Positions 43,929 to 52,530 of a stretch of 64,000 nucleotides of DNA are shown here, in pieces (positions within the stretch are counted from its first letter, which is position 1; the number at the start of each line of letters is the position of its first letter). The position numbers and the translations under genes are program-made. Location of the stretch: the NCBI GenBank assembly GCA_039030075.1, contig JBCCEW010000017.1, forward strand, positions 58,294-122,293, in the 5' to 3' direction. The notes beneath the pieces are model-generated. The model searched no databases. It was given only the letters and a program-made list of their open reading frames with translations, and was not told where the DNA came from. The DNA is from Myxococcota bacterium (GTDB lineage: Bacteria > Myxococcota_A > UBA9160 > SMWR01).

Positions 43929-46208
43929 TCAGCCCTCGGCCGCGATGGCGTTGAGGGCCGAGCCGGCGCGAAACCAGACGAGTTCAGCCGATGTGTAGGA
44001 GTGCTCGAGGAGGATCTCGGTGGTCGTCCCGTCGGCATGACGAATGCGCCCCTCCACCGGCGCGCCCTCCCCGAGCGTGGCCAGCCCGGTCAGGTCGATG
44101 CGGTCGTCGCGACCCACCCGGTCGTAGTGGGCCGGATCGCGGAAGGTCAGCGCCAGGATCCCCTGCTTCTTGAGGTTCGATTCATGGATCCGGGCGAAGC
44201 CCCGGGCGATCACGGCCGCGCACCCCAGCAACCGCGGCGAGAGCGCGGCGTGCTCGCGACTGCTGCCCTCCCCGTAGTTCGCGTCGCCGACGATCACCCA
44301 GCGCAGGCCTTCGGCCTGCCAGGCCCGCGCCTGGCGCGCGACGCCTTTGCGCGTCGTCCCGAGGAAGGCGTCGATCGCTCCACTCAGCAGGTTCTCGCTG
44401 AAGCGCTCGAGGTGACCGCGGTAGCGCAGCCACGCGCCGGCCGGCGAGATCTGGTCGGTGGTGGTCCGGCCGGCGGTCTTGATCAGCACGGGGAGGTTCT
44501 GGAAGTCGCGCCCGTCCCAGGCCGGCCAGGGTTCGAGCCGCTGCAAGCGCTCACTGTCCGGCGCGATGGTGAGCGCGACGCCACGACCATCCGCGGGAGG
44601 AGCCACGTAGGCGTCGCTCGCGCCGGCGAAGCCGTCGGGCGGCACGTCCGGCGCGGGCGTGGGCGCGTCCAGCCGGAAAGCTCGACCCTCCCGATCCACG
44701 AGCGTGTCGCGGGTGGGATCGAAGGAGAGGCGACCGGCGAGCGCGAACGCCACCACCAGCTCGGGACTCGCGATGAACGCCTGGGTGCTGCGCCGCCCGT
44801 CGTTGCGCCCCCGGAAGTTGCGGTTGAAGCTGGTCACGATGCTCGATGCAGCGTCGGCGTCGCTGCCGTCCTGGCGACGCCACTGCCCGATGCAGGGCCC
44901 GCAGGCGCTGGCGAGCTCGCGGGCACCGAGGCTTCGCAACGCCTCGAGCTGGCCGTCGCGTTCGACCGTGGCCCGCGTTCGCTCCGATCCGGGCGTCACC
45001 CAGAGCGGCACCCGAGCCTGGACGCCGTGCTCCGAGGCCTGCGCGGCCACTTGCGCCGCCCGGGTCAGGTCCTGGTAGGACGAGTTGGTGCAGCTGCCGA
45101 CCAGCGCCGCCGAGAGTGCGTCGACGACTTCGCTCTTCCCGGTTCGCACCTCGTCGGCGAGCTGGGAGAGGGGGCGCGCCCGATCGGGCGCGTGGGGACC
45201 GACGACGTGGGGTTCGAGTGTGGAGAGGTCGAGGTCGATGACCTCGTCGTAGTGCGCGCCGGGATCGGCCTCGACCTCGGGATCGGCGCTCAGGTCAGCG
45301 GCGTGGGCCGCCGCGAGTGTTGCAACCGCGCCGCGTCCCGTAGCCCTGAGGTAAGCGCAGATCGCGTCGTCGGCCGGGAACACGGAGGTGGTCGCGCCGA
45401 CTTCCGCTCCCATGTTTGCGATCGTCGCCTTCCCGGTCGCCGCGAGGGTGCGGGTTCCAGGCCCGAGGTATTCGAGGATCGCGTGGGTGCCGCCGGCAGT
45501 GGTGAGACGTCCCGCGAGCCAGAGAATGACGTCCTTCGGAGACGCCCAGCCCGAGAGCACACCGCGCAGGACGACGCCGATTCGGCGCGGATAACGCAGT
45601 TCCCAGGGCAGACCCGCCATCGCCTCGACCGCGTCCGCCCCGCCGACGCCCACGGCGCAAGCCCCCAGCCCGCCGGCGTTCGGAGTATGCGAGTCGGTAC
45701 CCAGAACGAGCGCGCCCGGAAACGCGTAGGTCTCGAGAACGACCTGGTGAATGATGCCGGCGCCCGGTGCCCAGAAACCGGCGCCATAGCGTGCCGCGGC
45801 CGAACGCAAGAAGGTGTAGACCTCGTCGTTCTCGCGACGCGACGCGGACAGGTCCGACGCGGCCCCGTCACGGGCCTGCACGAGATGGTCGCAGTGGATC
45901 GAGGTGGGGATCGCGACGCGCTCCCGCTCCAACTGGGCGAATTGGAGCATCGCCGTCTGCCCCAGGACGTCTTGCAGGACGACCCGGTCGGGCCGCAGCA
46001 CGAGCCGGCTCTCGCCGGGGCAGAGCCTGCCGCGCGGCGGCTCGTGCAGGTGACCGAACAGGAGCTTGTCGGCCAGCGTGAGCGGTCGCCCCAGGTGGGC
46101 GCGGGCTTCGCCCACGCGCTCCGCCAGGCGTGCGTAGACCCCCGCCGCCTGCGCGGCGAGGCCGTCGGTCGGGTTGGCGGCTTCGTCGGATCGGGGATGG
46201 GCATCCAT
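43929..46208 (-). CDS. Aconitate hydratase (mitochondrial-type)
   Basis: A 759-residue aconitase. The [4Fe-4S] Cys ligands lie in LVGSCTNSSYQD and SACGPCIGQW; further hallmarks are IHCDHLVQA, PGAGIIHQVVLE, LGTDSHTPNAGGLG, FNRNFRGRNDGR, and in the C-terminal swivel domain GDANYGEGSSREHAA and ARGFARIHESNLKKQG. The ATG at 46208 is preferred over an upstream open frame because it begins the normal N-terminus. It isomerises citrate to isocitrate, or could serve a methylcitrate-type step. It is divergent from a LysR gene with a palindrome between. Confidence 0.92.
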   Translation of the reverse strand: MDAHPRSDEAANPTDGLAAQAAGVYARLAERVGEARAHLGRPLTLADKLLFGHLHEPPRGRLCPGESRLVLRPDRVVLQDVLGQTAMLQFAQLERERVAIPTSIHCDHLVQARDGAASDLSASRRENDEVYTFLRSAAARYGAGFWAPGAGIIHQVVLETYAFPGALVLGTDSHTPNAGGLGACAVGVGGADAVEAMAGLPWELRYPRRIGVVLRGVLSGWASPKDVILWLAGRLTTAGGTHAILEYLGPGTRTLAATGKATIANMGAEVGATTSVFPADDAICAYLRATGRGAVATLAAAHAADLSADPEVEADPGAHYDEVIDLDLSTLEPHVVGPHAPDRARPLSQLADEVRTGKSEVVDALSAALVGSCTNSSYQDLTRAAQVAAQASEHGVQARVPLWVTPGSERTRATVERDGQLEALRSLGARELASACGPCIGQWRRQDGSDADAASSIVTSFNRNFRGRNDGRRSTQAFIASPELVVAFALAGRLSFDPTRDTLVDREGRAFRLDAPTPAPDVPPDGFAGASDAYVAPPADGRGVALTIAPDSERLQRLEPWPAWDGRDFQNLPVLIKTAGRTTTDQISPAGAWLRYRGHLERFSENLLSGAIDAFLGTTRKGVARQARAWQAEGLRWVIVGDANYGEGSSREHAALSPRLLGCAAVIARGFARIHESNLKKQGILALTFRDPAHYDRVGRDDRIDLTGLATLGEGAPVEGRIRHADGTTTEILLEHSYTSAELVWFRAGSALNAIAAEG

Positions 46209-46260
46209 GGGGAGACCTTCGCCGGACCGCGCCTTCCCGTAAAATGGATTATTCTGATGA

Positions 46261-46283
46261 ATTGATGCATTTCGATCATCAAT
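46261..46283. promoter_or_regulatory. Palindrome between aconitase and lysR-type gene
   Basis: ATTGATG - 9 bases - CATCAAT is a perfect 7+7 inverted repeat in an AT-rich stretch of the 109-base divergent region. The AT-rich context with TAAAATGG next to it is unlike the surrounding DNA. LysR regulators bind interrupted dyads (T-N11-A type) next to the divergent target, so this is the likely operator for control of both genes. Confidence 0.6.
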
Positions 46284-46317
46284 GAGATCCGCCCGCTCGC
46301 ACCCATCCAGGCCCAGC

Positions 46318-47202
46318 ATGCACGTCGACATTCTCGGACTCGAAGCATTCCTCGCGATCGCCGAGCACGGGCGCTTCACCCCAGCGGCCCGCGCGCTGCA
46401 CATCACCCAGACCGCCCTCACCCGCCGTCTCCAGCAGTTCGAGGCCGACCTCGGCGTGGCCCTGGTCGAACGCACCACACGCTCGGTCGGTCTCACTCCG
46501 GTCGGCGAGCGTTTCCTGCCGCGGGCGCGGCGCCTGCTCGGCGAGCTGCGCGCCTCGCTCGTGGAGCTCCGCGAGACGGGTCGGGCCGAGCGCGGCGACG
46601 TCGCGATCGCCTGCGTGCCCACCGTCGGCGTCCAGTACCTGCCCCGAGTGATCCAGGCCTATGCCCGCGAGTACCCCGAGAACCGGGTGCAGATCCTCGA
46701 CCACGCCTCGGCCCACGTGATCGAAGCGGTGCGGCGCCGCGAGGTCGAGTTCGGCATCGCGATCGCCGGCGCACTGCCGACCGAACTCGAGAGCAAACCT
46801 CTGCTCGAAGATCGCTTCGTGCTCATCTGCCGACGCGACCACCCGCTCGCCGAGCGCAAGCGCCTGGCCTGGCGAAAGCTCACGGGTCACCCCCTCGTCT
46901 TCGTGGGCAGCGCGAGCGGCAACCGCCCGCTCCTCGAAGCCGCGCTGACCGACGCTCCGCCACGCCTCGACGTGCAGTACGAGGTGCAACGCAGCTCGAC
47001 CGCAGTCGGACTGGCCGCCGCAGGTGTCGCGGCGGCCATCGTGCCGGCGCTGGCCGTCCAGGCCGGGGCCCACCCGAAGCTGCGGGTGGTTCCCCTGGTC
47101 GAACCGGTGGTCTCGCGGAGCCTCGTGCTGGTCACGCGCAAAGGCGGCGAACTCTCGCCGGCGGCGGCCGCGCTCTTCGCGCGGCTACGCCGGGGCATCT
47201 AG
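46318..47202 (+). CDS. LysR family transcriptional regulator
   Basis: A 294-residue regulator. The winged HTH is LGLEAFLAIAEHGRFTPAARALHITQTALTRRLQQFE (quoted in part only: FLAIAEHGRFTPAAR, then TQTALTRRLQQFE), followed by the hinge and a periplasmic-binding-like effector domain (GDVAIACVPTVGVQYLP, DHASAHVIEAVRRREVEFGIAI). The ATG at 46318 is preferred over an upstream ATG at 46282. It probably regulates the divergent aconitase gene, perhaps in response to citrate or a related acid. Confidence 0.9.
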   Translation: MHVDILGLEAFLAIAEHGRFTPAARALHITQTALTRRLQQFEADLGVALVERTTRSVGLTPVGERFLPRARRLLGELRASLVELRETGRAERGDVAIACVPTVGVQYLPRVIQAYAREYPENRVQILDHASAHVIEAVRRREVEFGIAIAGALPTELESKPLLEDRFVLICRRDHPLAERKRLAWRKLTGHPLVFVGSASGNRPLLEAALTDAPPRLDVQYEVQRSSTAVGLAAAGVAAAIVPALAVQAGAHPKLRVVPLVEPVVSRSLVLVTRKGGELSPAAAALFARLRRGI

Positions 47203-48518
47203 AGCCCGCCGGCCTCGCGCCGCAGCCCCTCGACGTAGAAGTTGCACATCACGGGAAGCGTGGCCTGCAACGAAACCGCCCGCGTCGCGCGCTCCTCGCG
47301 CGAGGGCAACGCGAACCTTCCGGAGAGTAAGCGGGCGAGCCAGCGGCTCTGCTGTTCGGCGAGCGGCCACAGCGCACACATCACCCGACAGCAGCCCAGA
47401 AAGAAGAGATCGTCGAACGAGGGATGCGCGATGCGCTGGTAGAGCGCCAGGTCGGGCGCGGGCGCCCCGAGGATGTCGTCGCCGAGAAAGGGAAAGCCGA
47501 GCTGGTAGCCCGTCCCGTAGAGCAGCACGTCGGCCTCGACCGCACTCCCATCGGAGAAGACGACCGTCTTCCCGTCGAAGCGCTCGATCCCGGGTCGCAC
47601 CTCGATGCGACCGGCCTGGAGCGCGGGAATGAAGTCGAGCGACATGGTGGGGCGGTCCTCCCAAGGCTCGATCGTGGGTTCGGGCAGGCCCAGTGCGCGG
47701 GCTCCGCCGAGCTTCTCGCTCTGGGCGCGCAGCATGCCGCCGAAGAGCTTGCGCATGGCCCAGGCACCGTCTTCGGGCGAGAGCTGGCGAGCCTCCTCGG
47801 GCAAAGGGGCCGACGGGTGGAGCGACTTCGCATCGAGAGGTTCCCCGTCGATGACCTTCGGTAGCACCCAGCGCCCGGACCGAGCCGAGAGCACGACCTT
47901 GGCCGCATGGCCCGCCGGTGCCTGGGGATCCGAGAGCTCGGCGGCCACTTCCGCCGCGCTGCTGCCGAGACCCACCACCACCACCTGCTTTCCGCGACAG
48001 TCCACCGGTGCGCTGGCATCGAGATAGTCGTACACGTGGAGCTGGGCGCCGGCGAAGTTGCCGCGAGTCGCGTCGTGGGGCCGCTTCGGCGTGTGGTATT
48101 GGCCCGTGGCCACGGCGACGACATCGAACTCGCGGGTCTCGCCGTCGCCCATCTCGAGCCGCCACCCCCCGCGGTCGCGGGGCGTCGCCTGCTCCACCCG
48201 CTGCCCGAAGCGAATGTGGGGCCACAGGTCGAAGTGCTGCGCGTAGGCTTCGAAGTACGCGACCATCTGCGCGGCGCTCGGATAGACCGGTGCGTCTTCC
48301 GCGAACGGGAAATCCGAGTACGCCATGCCCCGCGTCGACGTGTTCGTCTGCAGCGAGCGATAGCCGCCGCCCGGGGCGTCCTCCACGTTCCAGATGCCAC
48401 CCACGCCCTTCCCGGCTTCGAGGCATTCCACCGCCACACCGAACTCGCGCAGCGTCTTCGTCGCGGCGAGACCACAGGGCCCTGCGCCGATCACGGCCAC
48501 GCGGGGGGAAGTCGTCAT
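47199..48518 (-). CDS. Flavin-containing monooxygenase-like protein
   Basis: A 439-residue FAD/NADPH flavoprotein. FAD motif VIGAGPCGLAATKTLREFG, the FMO-type FAGAQLHVYDYLD segment, and the NADPH motif VVVGLGSSAAEVAAEL are visible; DVLLYGTGYQLGFPFL closes the fold. Members oxygenate soft nucleophiles or ketones. It is convergent with LysR (stops overlap by four bases) and shares the strand with the BVMO-like gene upstream. Confidence 0.85.
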   Translation of the reverse strand: MTTSPRVAVIGAGPCGLAATKTLREFGVAVECLEAGKGVGGIWNVEDAPGGGYRSLQTNTSTRGMAYSDFPFAEDAPVYPSAAQMVAYFEAYAQHFDLWPHIRFGQRVEQATPRDRGGWRLEMGDGETREFDVVAVATGQYHTPKRPHDATRGNFAGAQLHVYDYLDASAPVDCRGKQVVVVGLGSSAAEVAAELSDPQAPAGHAAKVVLSARSGRWVLPKVIDGEPLDAKSLHPSAPLPEEARQLSPEDGAWAMRKLFGGMLRAQSEKLGGARALGLPEPTIEPWEDRPTMSLDFIPALQAGRIEVRPGIERFDGKTVVFSDGSAVEADVLLYGTGYQLGFPFLGDDILGAPAPDLALYQRIAHPSFDDLFFLGCCRVMCALWPLAEQQSRWLARLLSGRFALPSREERATRAVSLQATLPVMCNFYVEGLRREAGGL

Positions 48519-48549
48519 GGGAGGCTCTCCCGGGTGGGTTCGCGGCGAA

Positions 48550-50019
48550 CTAGCCGGCGACGCGCCCGGTCTCGAAGGAGCCGAGATCGTCGCGATCGGC
48601 GCGCTCCCGATAGACCGAGAAGCTGTGGGGCCACTGAGTGACGATGCGCCCGGACGGGCTCCGGTAGTAGCCGTTGCAGCCCGCGTGGAGGACGTCGATG
48701 CCCCCGAGCTCCTGCTGCAGCTCGTCGTTGAATCGGTCCATCACGTCGCGCCGCACGTCGATCCAATCGGCGCCGGACTTCTCCGCCTCGGCGACGAGCC
48801 GCAGGGCGTAGGCGATCTGGAACTCGAGCATCAGGAGGATCGAGTTGCCCCCGTTCGTGTTCGGCCCGTAGAGCATGAAGAGGTTCGGAAACCCGTGGGT
48901 CGTGACCCCGAGGTACGCCTCGGGCCCGTCGGCCCAGGCCTCGCCGATCGGAACGCCGTGGCGCCCCGTCACCTCGATCCCGCTCACATAGCGCTGGGTG
49001 TGGAAGCCCGTCGCGAGCAGGATCGTATCGACGTCGCGTTCGATGCCGTCCTGGGTCACCACGCCGTGGGACGTGACCCGCTCGATCGGGACCGTGACCA
49101 GCTCGACGTTGTCGCGATTGAAGCTCTGGAGATAGTCGTTCGAGATCAGCGGGCGCTTGCAACCGAACGGATGGTCCGGCGTGAGTTTCGCGCGCAGCTC
49201 CGGATCTTCGACCACCTCAAGCGCCTGGCGCCCGATCTCTTCGGCGGCGCGAAACGGCTCGGGATTGCTGTAGGTGAGCGCCACCTCGACGATCTGATAG
49301 ATCTCCTCGCGCCGCGCGGCCATCAGCTCCGGGTGGGTTCGGAACCGCTCTCGTTCGGCATCCGTGTAGGGATCGTCCTGCTTCGGGAGCACCCAGTTCG
49401 CGGTGCGCTGGAAGACATGGAGCCGTTCCACCCGGGGCGCGACCTCCGGCACGAACTGGACGGCGCTGGCCGCGCTTCCGATGACGGCGACGCGTTCCCC
49501 CGCGAAGTCGTGGTCGTGGTTCCATTCGGCGGAGTGGAAGCAGACGCCCTCGAAGGTCTCGAGGCCGGCAATGTCGGGACGTGCCATCTCGCCGAACATC
49601 CCCACGGCGCTGATCACGTACTGGGCCTCGACCGCGGCTCCGTTCTCGAGGCGCAGCTGCCAACGCGCGCGCCCCTCGTCCCACTGGGCAGCGGCCACGC
49701 CCGTCTCGAGGCGCAGGTGCGGCTCGAGCCCGTAGGCGTGGGCGGTGCGCTCGAGGTAGGCCTGGATCTCGGGCTGGGTCGCGTACGGCTTCTTCCACTC
49801 GGGGTTCGGCGCGAACGAGTAGCAGTAGAGATGCGACGCGATGTCGCAGGCCGCGCCCGGGTAGGTATTGCGGTGCCAGGTGCCGCCGACGCGCGCTGCG
49901 CGGTCGAAGATCAAGAAGTCCGTGCGACCGGACTCTCGCAGCTGAATGCCTGCGCAGAGCCCGCCCGCTCCGGCTCCGATGATTGCGAACTGCGTCCGGG
50001 TCACGTCCGACACATCCAC
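48550..50019 (-). CDS. Baeyer-Villiger-type flavin monooxygenase
   Basis: A 489-residue flavoprotein. FAD motif IIGAGAGGLCAGIQL, a GTWHRNTYPGAACD segment, the BVMO fingerprint FEGVCFHSAEW followed by NADPH-binding VAVIGSAASAVQFVPEV, and a D-to-C terminal LLATGFHTQRYVSG are clear. It would convert a cyclic or linear ketone to an ester/lactone, for instance a steroid or alicyclic ketone in this context. It lies 31 bases upstream of the FMO-like gene, on the same strand. Confidence 0.88.
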   Translation of the reverse strand: MDVSDVTRTQFAIIGAGAGGLCAGIQLRESGRTDFLIFDRAARVGGTWHRNTYPGAACDIASHLYCYSFAPNPEWKKPYATQPEIQAYLERTAHAYGLEPHLRLETGVAAAQWDEGRARWQLRLENGAAVEAQYVISAVGMFGEMARPDIAGLETFEGVCFHSAEWNHDHDFAGERVAVIGSAASAVQFVPEVAPRVERLHVFQRTANWVLPKQDDPYTDAERERFRTHPELMAARREEIYQIVEVALTYSNPEPFRAAEEIGRQALEVVEDPELRAKLTPDHPFGCKRPLISNDYLQSFNRDNVELVTVPIERVTSHGVVTQDGIERDVDTILLATGFHTQRYVSGIEVTGRHGVPIGEAWADGPEAYLGVTTHGFPNLFMLYGPNTNGGNSILLMLEFQIAYALRLVAEAEKSGADWIDVRRDVMDRFNDELQQELGGIDVLHAGCNGYYRSPSGRIVTQWPHSFSVYRERADRDDLGSFETGRVAG

Positions 50020-50065
50020 CTCCGACTGAGCGCGGGAAGGGATAGCGCAGACGGACGCGGGCTCT

Positions 50066-51547
50066 CTAGCGACTCACCGAACGCGGCTTCGAGCGCCGGC
50101 GCGCCGCGGGGCGCGGCTTGCGCGCGCGCTTCGGCTTCGGGCCCCCGGCCCGCTTCGGGTCCGTGCGTCTGGACTCGTTCGCTTCCGAGCGCCCTGCCCC
50201 CTGCGTGCCCGAGCGTCCCGAGCCACTCGCCTCCGAGAGCCCGGCTCCGTTCGCGCCCGGACGCCTCGCCCGGTTCGGCTTGGATCCGGTCGACTTCGGT
50301 CGACTGGACTTCGCGCGACCCGGCTTCGAGTGTCGCCCACGGTTCGCGTGGGGGCGGCCGGAGCGCTTGCCGCGGCCGCGCTCCTCGGGCTCGGCTTCCT
50401 CGGCGCCGCCGACCACGCCGCGCACGGGGATCGACGACCCGAGCGCCCGCTCCGTGTCGCGCAGCCAGCGCCGGTCGGCGGGCGTGACGAAGGTGCAGGC
50501 CTTCCCCGAGGTTTCCGAACGGCCGGTCCGACCGATACGGTGGGTGTAGGCGTCGCTCGTGTCCGGAACGTCGAAGTTCACCACGTAGTCGATGCCCGCG
50601 ACGTCGATGCCACGCGCCGCGATGTCGGTCGCGACGAGCACGTCGAACTTGCCCTCGCGAAAACCCGACATGGCGCGCTGCCGCTGGCCCTGGCTCATGT
50701 TCCCCTGGAGAGCGACGGCCTTCAGGCCCAGTTCGGCCAGCCGCTGGGCCGTCCGCTTCGCGCGGTGCTTGGTGCGCGTGAAGACGATCGCCGTGGCGCA
50801 GTCGTCCCCCGCCAGCACCTGGTCGAGCAAGTCGCGCTTCCCGGTCTCGGGAACGCGGTAGAGGAAGTGCTCCACGTGCTGACTCGGCGCGGACGGCGCG
50901 AGTTCGATCACCTGGGGCTGCTCCAGGACCTGGTTCGCGAGCTTGCGGATCTCGCGCGGCATCGTCGCCGAGAACAGCAGGTTCTGCCGGTCCCTCGGAA
51001 GCCCTTTCAGGATCCGCTTCAGATCGGGAAGGAAACCGAGGTCGAACATGTGATCCGCTTCGTCGAGAACCAGGGCCTCGATCGAGCGCGGGTCGAAGAC
51101 GCCTTGCTGCATCAGGTCGAGCACACGGCCCGGGCAGCCGACCACGATGTCGGGACGGCGCTTCAGCTGACGGACGTTCTTGCTGACGGGCACCCCGCCA
51201 TAGAGCGAGACGACCGAGACCTTCGTGAAGCGGGACAGCAGTCGCAGCTCGCGTTCGATCTGACTGGCCAGTTCTCGGGTGGGCGCCAGGATGAGGGCGC
51301 GCGTGCCGCGACGCCGCTCGGCGTGGGCGCGCTGGATCAGCGGGAGGGCGAAGGCCGCGGTCTTGCCGGTGCCGGTCTGGGCCAGGCCGAGCACGTCGCG
51401 CCCTTCGAGCGCCGCGGGCAGGGTCTCGGCCTGAATCGGTCGGGGTTCACGGAAGCCCGCAGCGGCCAGGGCCTTCTGCAGCGCGCGGTCGAGGGGCAGG
51501 TCTTCGAAGCCCCCGGGTTCGAGGGAATGCGCAATTGCGCTGGACAA
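50066..51547 (-). CDS. DEAD-box RNA helicase
   Basis: A 493-residue RhlE-like helicase if started at TTG 51547, which has GGAG seven bases upstream; a GTG at 51592 gives 15 more residues but lacks such a site. Motifs: FREPRPIQAETLP (Q motif), AQTGTGKT (I), PTRELA (Ia), VLDEADHMFD (II), FSATMP (III), ATDIAARGIDVAG (V), HRIGRTGRSE (VI). Residues beyond about 370 are a low-complexity, highly basic tail (repeated RSG, SKP, NRA elements), likely RNA-binding. A role in RNA remodelling or ribosome assembly is typical. Confidence 0.9.
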   Translation of the reverse strand: MSSAIAHSLEPGGFEDLPLDRALQKALAAAGFREPRPIQAETLPAALEGRDVLGLAQTGTGKTAAFALPLIQRAHAERRRGTRALILAPTRELASQIERELRLLSRFTKVSVVSLYGGVPVSKNVRQLKRRPDIVVGCPGRVLDLMQQGVFDPRSIEALVLDEADHMFDLGFLPDLKRILKGLPRDRQNLLFSATMPREIRKLANQVLEQPQVIELAPSAPSQHVEHFLYRVPETGKRDLLDQVLAGDDCATAIVFTRTKHRAKRTAQRLAELGLKAVALQGNMSQGQRQRAMSGFREGKFDVLVATDIAARGIDVAGIDYVVNFDVPDTSDAYTHRIGRTGRSETSGKACTFVTPADRRWLRDTERALGSSIPVRGVVGGAEEAEPEERGRGKRSGRPHANRGRHSKPGRAKSSRPKSTGSKPNRARRPGANGAGLSEASGSGRSGTQGAGRSEANESRRTDPKRAGGPKPKRARKPRPAARRRSKPRSVSR

Positions 51548-51601
51548 TGGAGATCTCCAGGTGCCGTGGAGCGAATCGGTGCTCCGGGGCACGGCGTGCG
51601 T

Positions 51602-51622
51602 TCTCAGACAACAGAGCTGAGA
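51602..51622 (-). promoter_or_regulatory. Hairpin in the leader of the DEAD-box gene
   Basis: UCUCAG and CUGAGA pair (6 bp) around a 9-base loop, flanked by U-rich bases on the minus strand, in a 296-base gap with no other gene. It could be a 5'-leader structure of the helicase mRNA or part of a terminator for another transcript; not resolved. Confidence 0.3.
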
Positions 51623-51843
51623 AAACGAAACTGGGGCGGCGCGCCTCGGGTATGCGTGGGCGCTGCTGTCGCCGCGTGGGTCAGAAGTGAGCCGGTTGCT
51701 GGAAGCCGTCGGTTTCGGGGTCTTGGAATCGAAGCCGCAGGTCGGGTTCCGTGGGCTCGGATCGGGACAACTGCCCGAGATGCGAAGGGTTTAGCCCAGG
51801 TTCCCGGGCCATGCCATCGACGCGTGGGCGACCCCGCGGTGCG

Positions 51844-52467
51844 TCAGAGGTTCTCCTGGTAGTCCTGCTCGATCGCCGCGTCGATGTTGTCGATCATCTC
51901 GCGGTCCTCCTGGCGCGCCAGCCGCTCCGCGAAGATCTCTCCGAAGGACACCTTGTGAGGCGTCCAGGTCTCCGGCTTCCACAGGGACGAACGGCGGAAC
52001 GCCTTCGCGCAGTGGAAGAAGACCTCCTCCACGGTCACCCGGATCGCCACCAGGGCGTCCTGACCGCGCGCCGCGAGAACCGACAGCACGTCCGGATCCG
52101 CGGAGATCGTCGCCCTGCCGTTCACGCGCAGGGTCTCCTCACAGCCGGGCACCAGGAACAGGAGCCCGACCTGGGGGTTCTCCAGGATGTTCTCCAACCC
52201 CATCAGCAGCTTGTTGCCCTTGCGGTCGGGCACCAACAGGGTGTGATCGTCCAGGATCGCGACGAAGCCGGCGTCGTCGCCTTTCGGCGACACATCCTGA
52301 TGGCCCGCCGCGTCGGCGGTGGAGAGCAGCAGGAAGGGCGAGCGTTCGATGAACTCCCGCGCGAAGCGATCGATCCGATCGTCGATCTTCCCGGATGTCG
52401 CCGGCGAGGCCGTTCCCATCCGCTCGCGCAGCTGCGCCACGGTCGTGATCTGGTGTTCCTGCGACAT
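51844..52467 (-). CDS. PPOX-class FMN-dependent flavin protein (MSMEG_1061-like)
   Basis: A 207-residue split-barrel protein of the pyridoxamine 5'-phosphate oxidase-like group: ATSGKIDDRIDRFAREFIERSPFLLLSTADAAG, SPKGDDAGFVAILDD, LLVPDRKGNKL, the FMN-binding region and VRVTVEEVFFHCAKAFRRSSLW (quoted in outline, first and last segments only). It uses FMN or F420 to reduce or oxidise small substrates. It follows the ABC transporter pair on the same strand by 63 bases. Confidence 0.8.
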   Translation of the reverse strand: MSQEHQITTVAQLRERMGTASPATSGKIDDRIDRFAREFIERSPFLLLSTADAAGHQDVSPKGDDAGFVAILDDHTLLVPDRKGNKLLMGLENILENPQVGLLFLVPGCEETLRVNGRATISADPDVLSVLAARGQDALVAIRVTVEEVFFHCAKAFRRSSLWKPETWTPHKVSFGEIFAERLARQEDREMIDNIDAAIEQDYQENL

Positions 52468-52530
52468 GCGGAGGCTCCTTCGCTCGCGACTCCGGTTTCC
52501 CGGCTGGGTGATTCGTCCGCGCTTCGAAAC

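Noticed and set aside
50066..50560. Repetitive basic tail of the helicase as a separate gene or frameshift
   Set aside because: It stays in frame with the helicase core and such tails are common in RhlE-type proteins.
51593..51843. tRNA or tRNA-Sec in the helicase leader
   Set aside because: A GGTTCC stretch is present but no cloverleaf could be folded by eye; only a short hairpin is seen.
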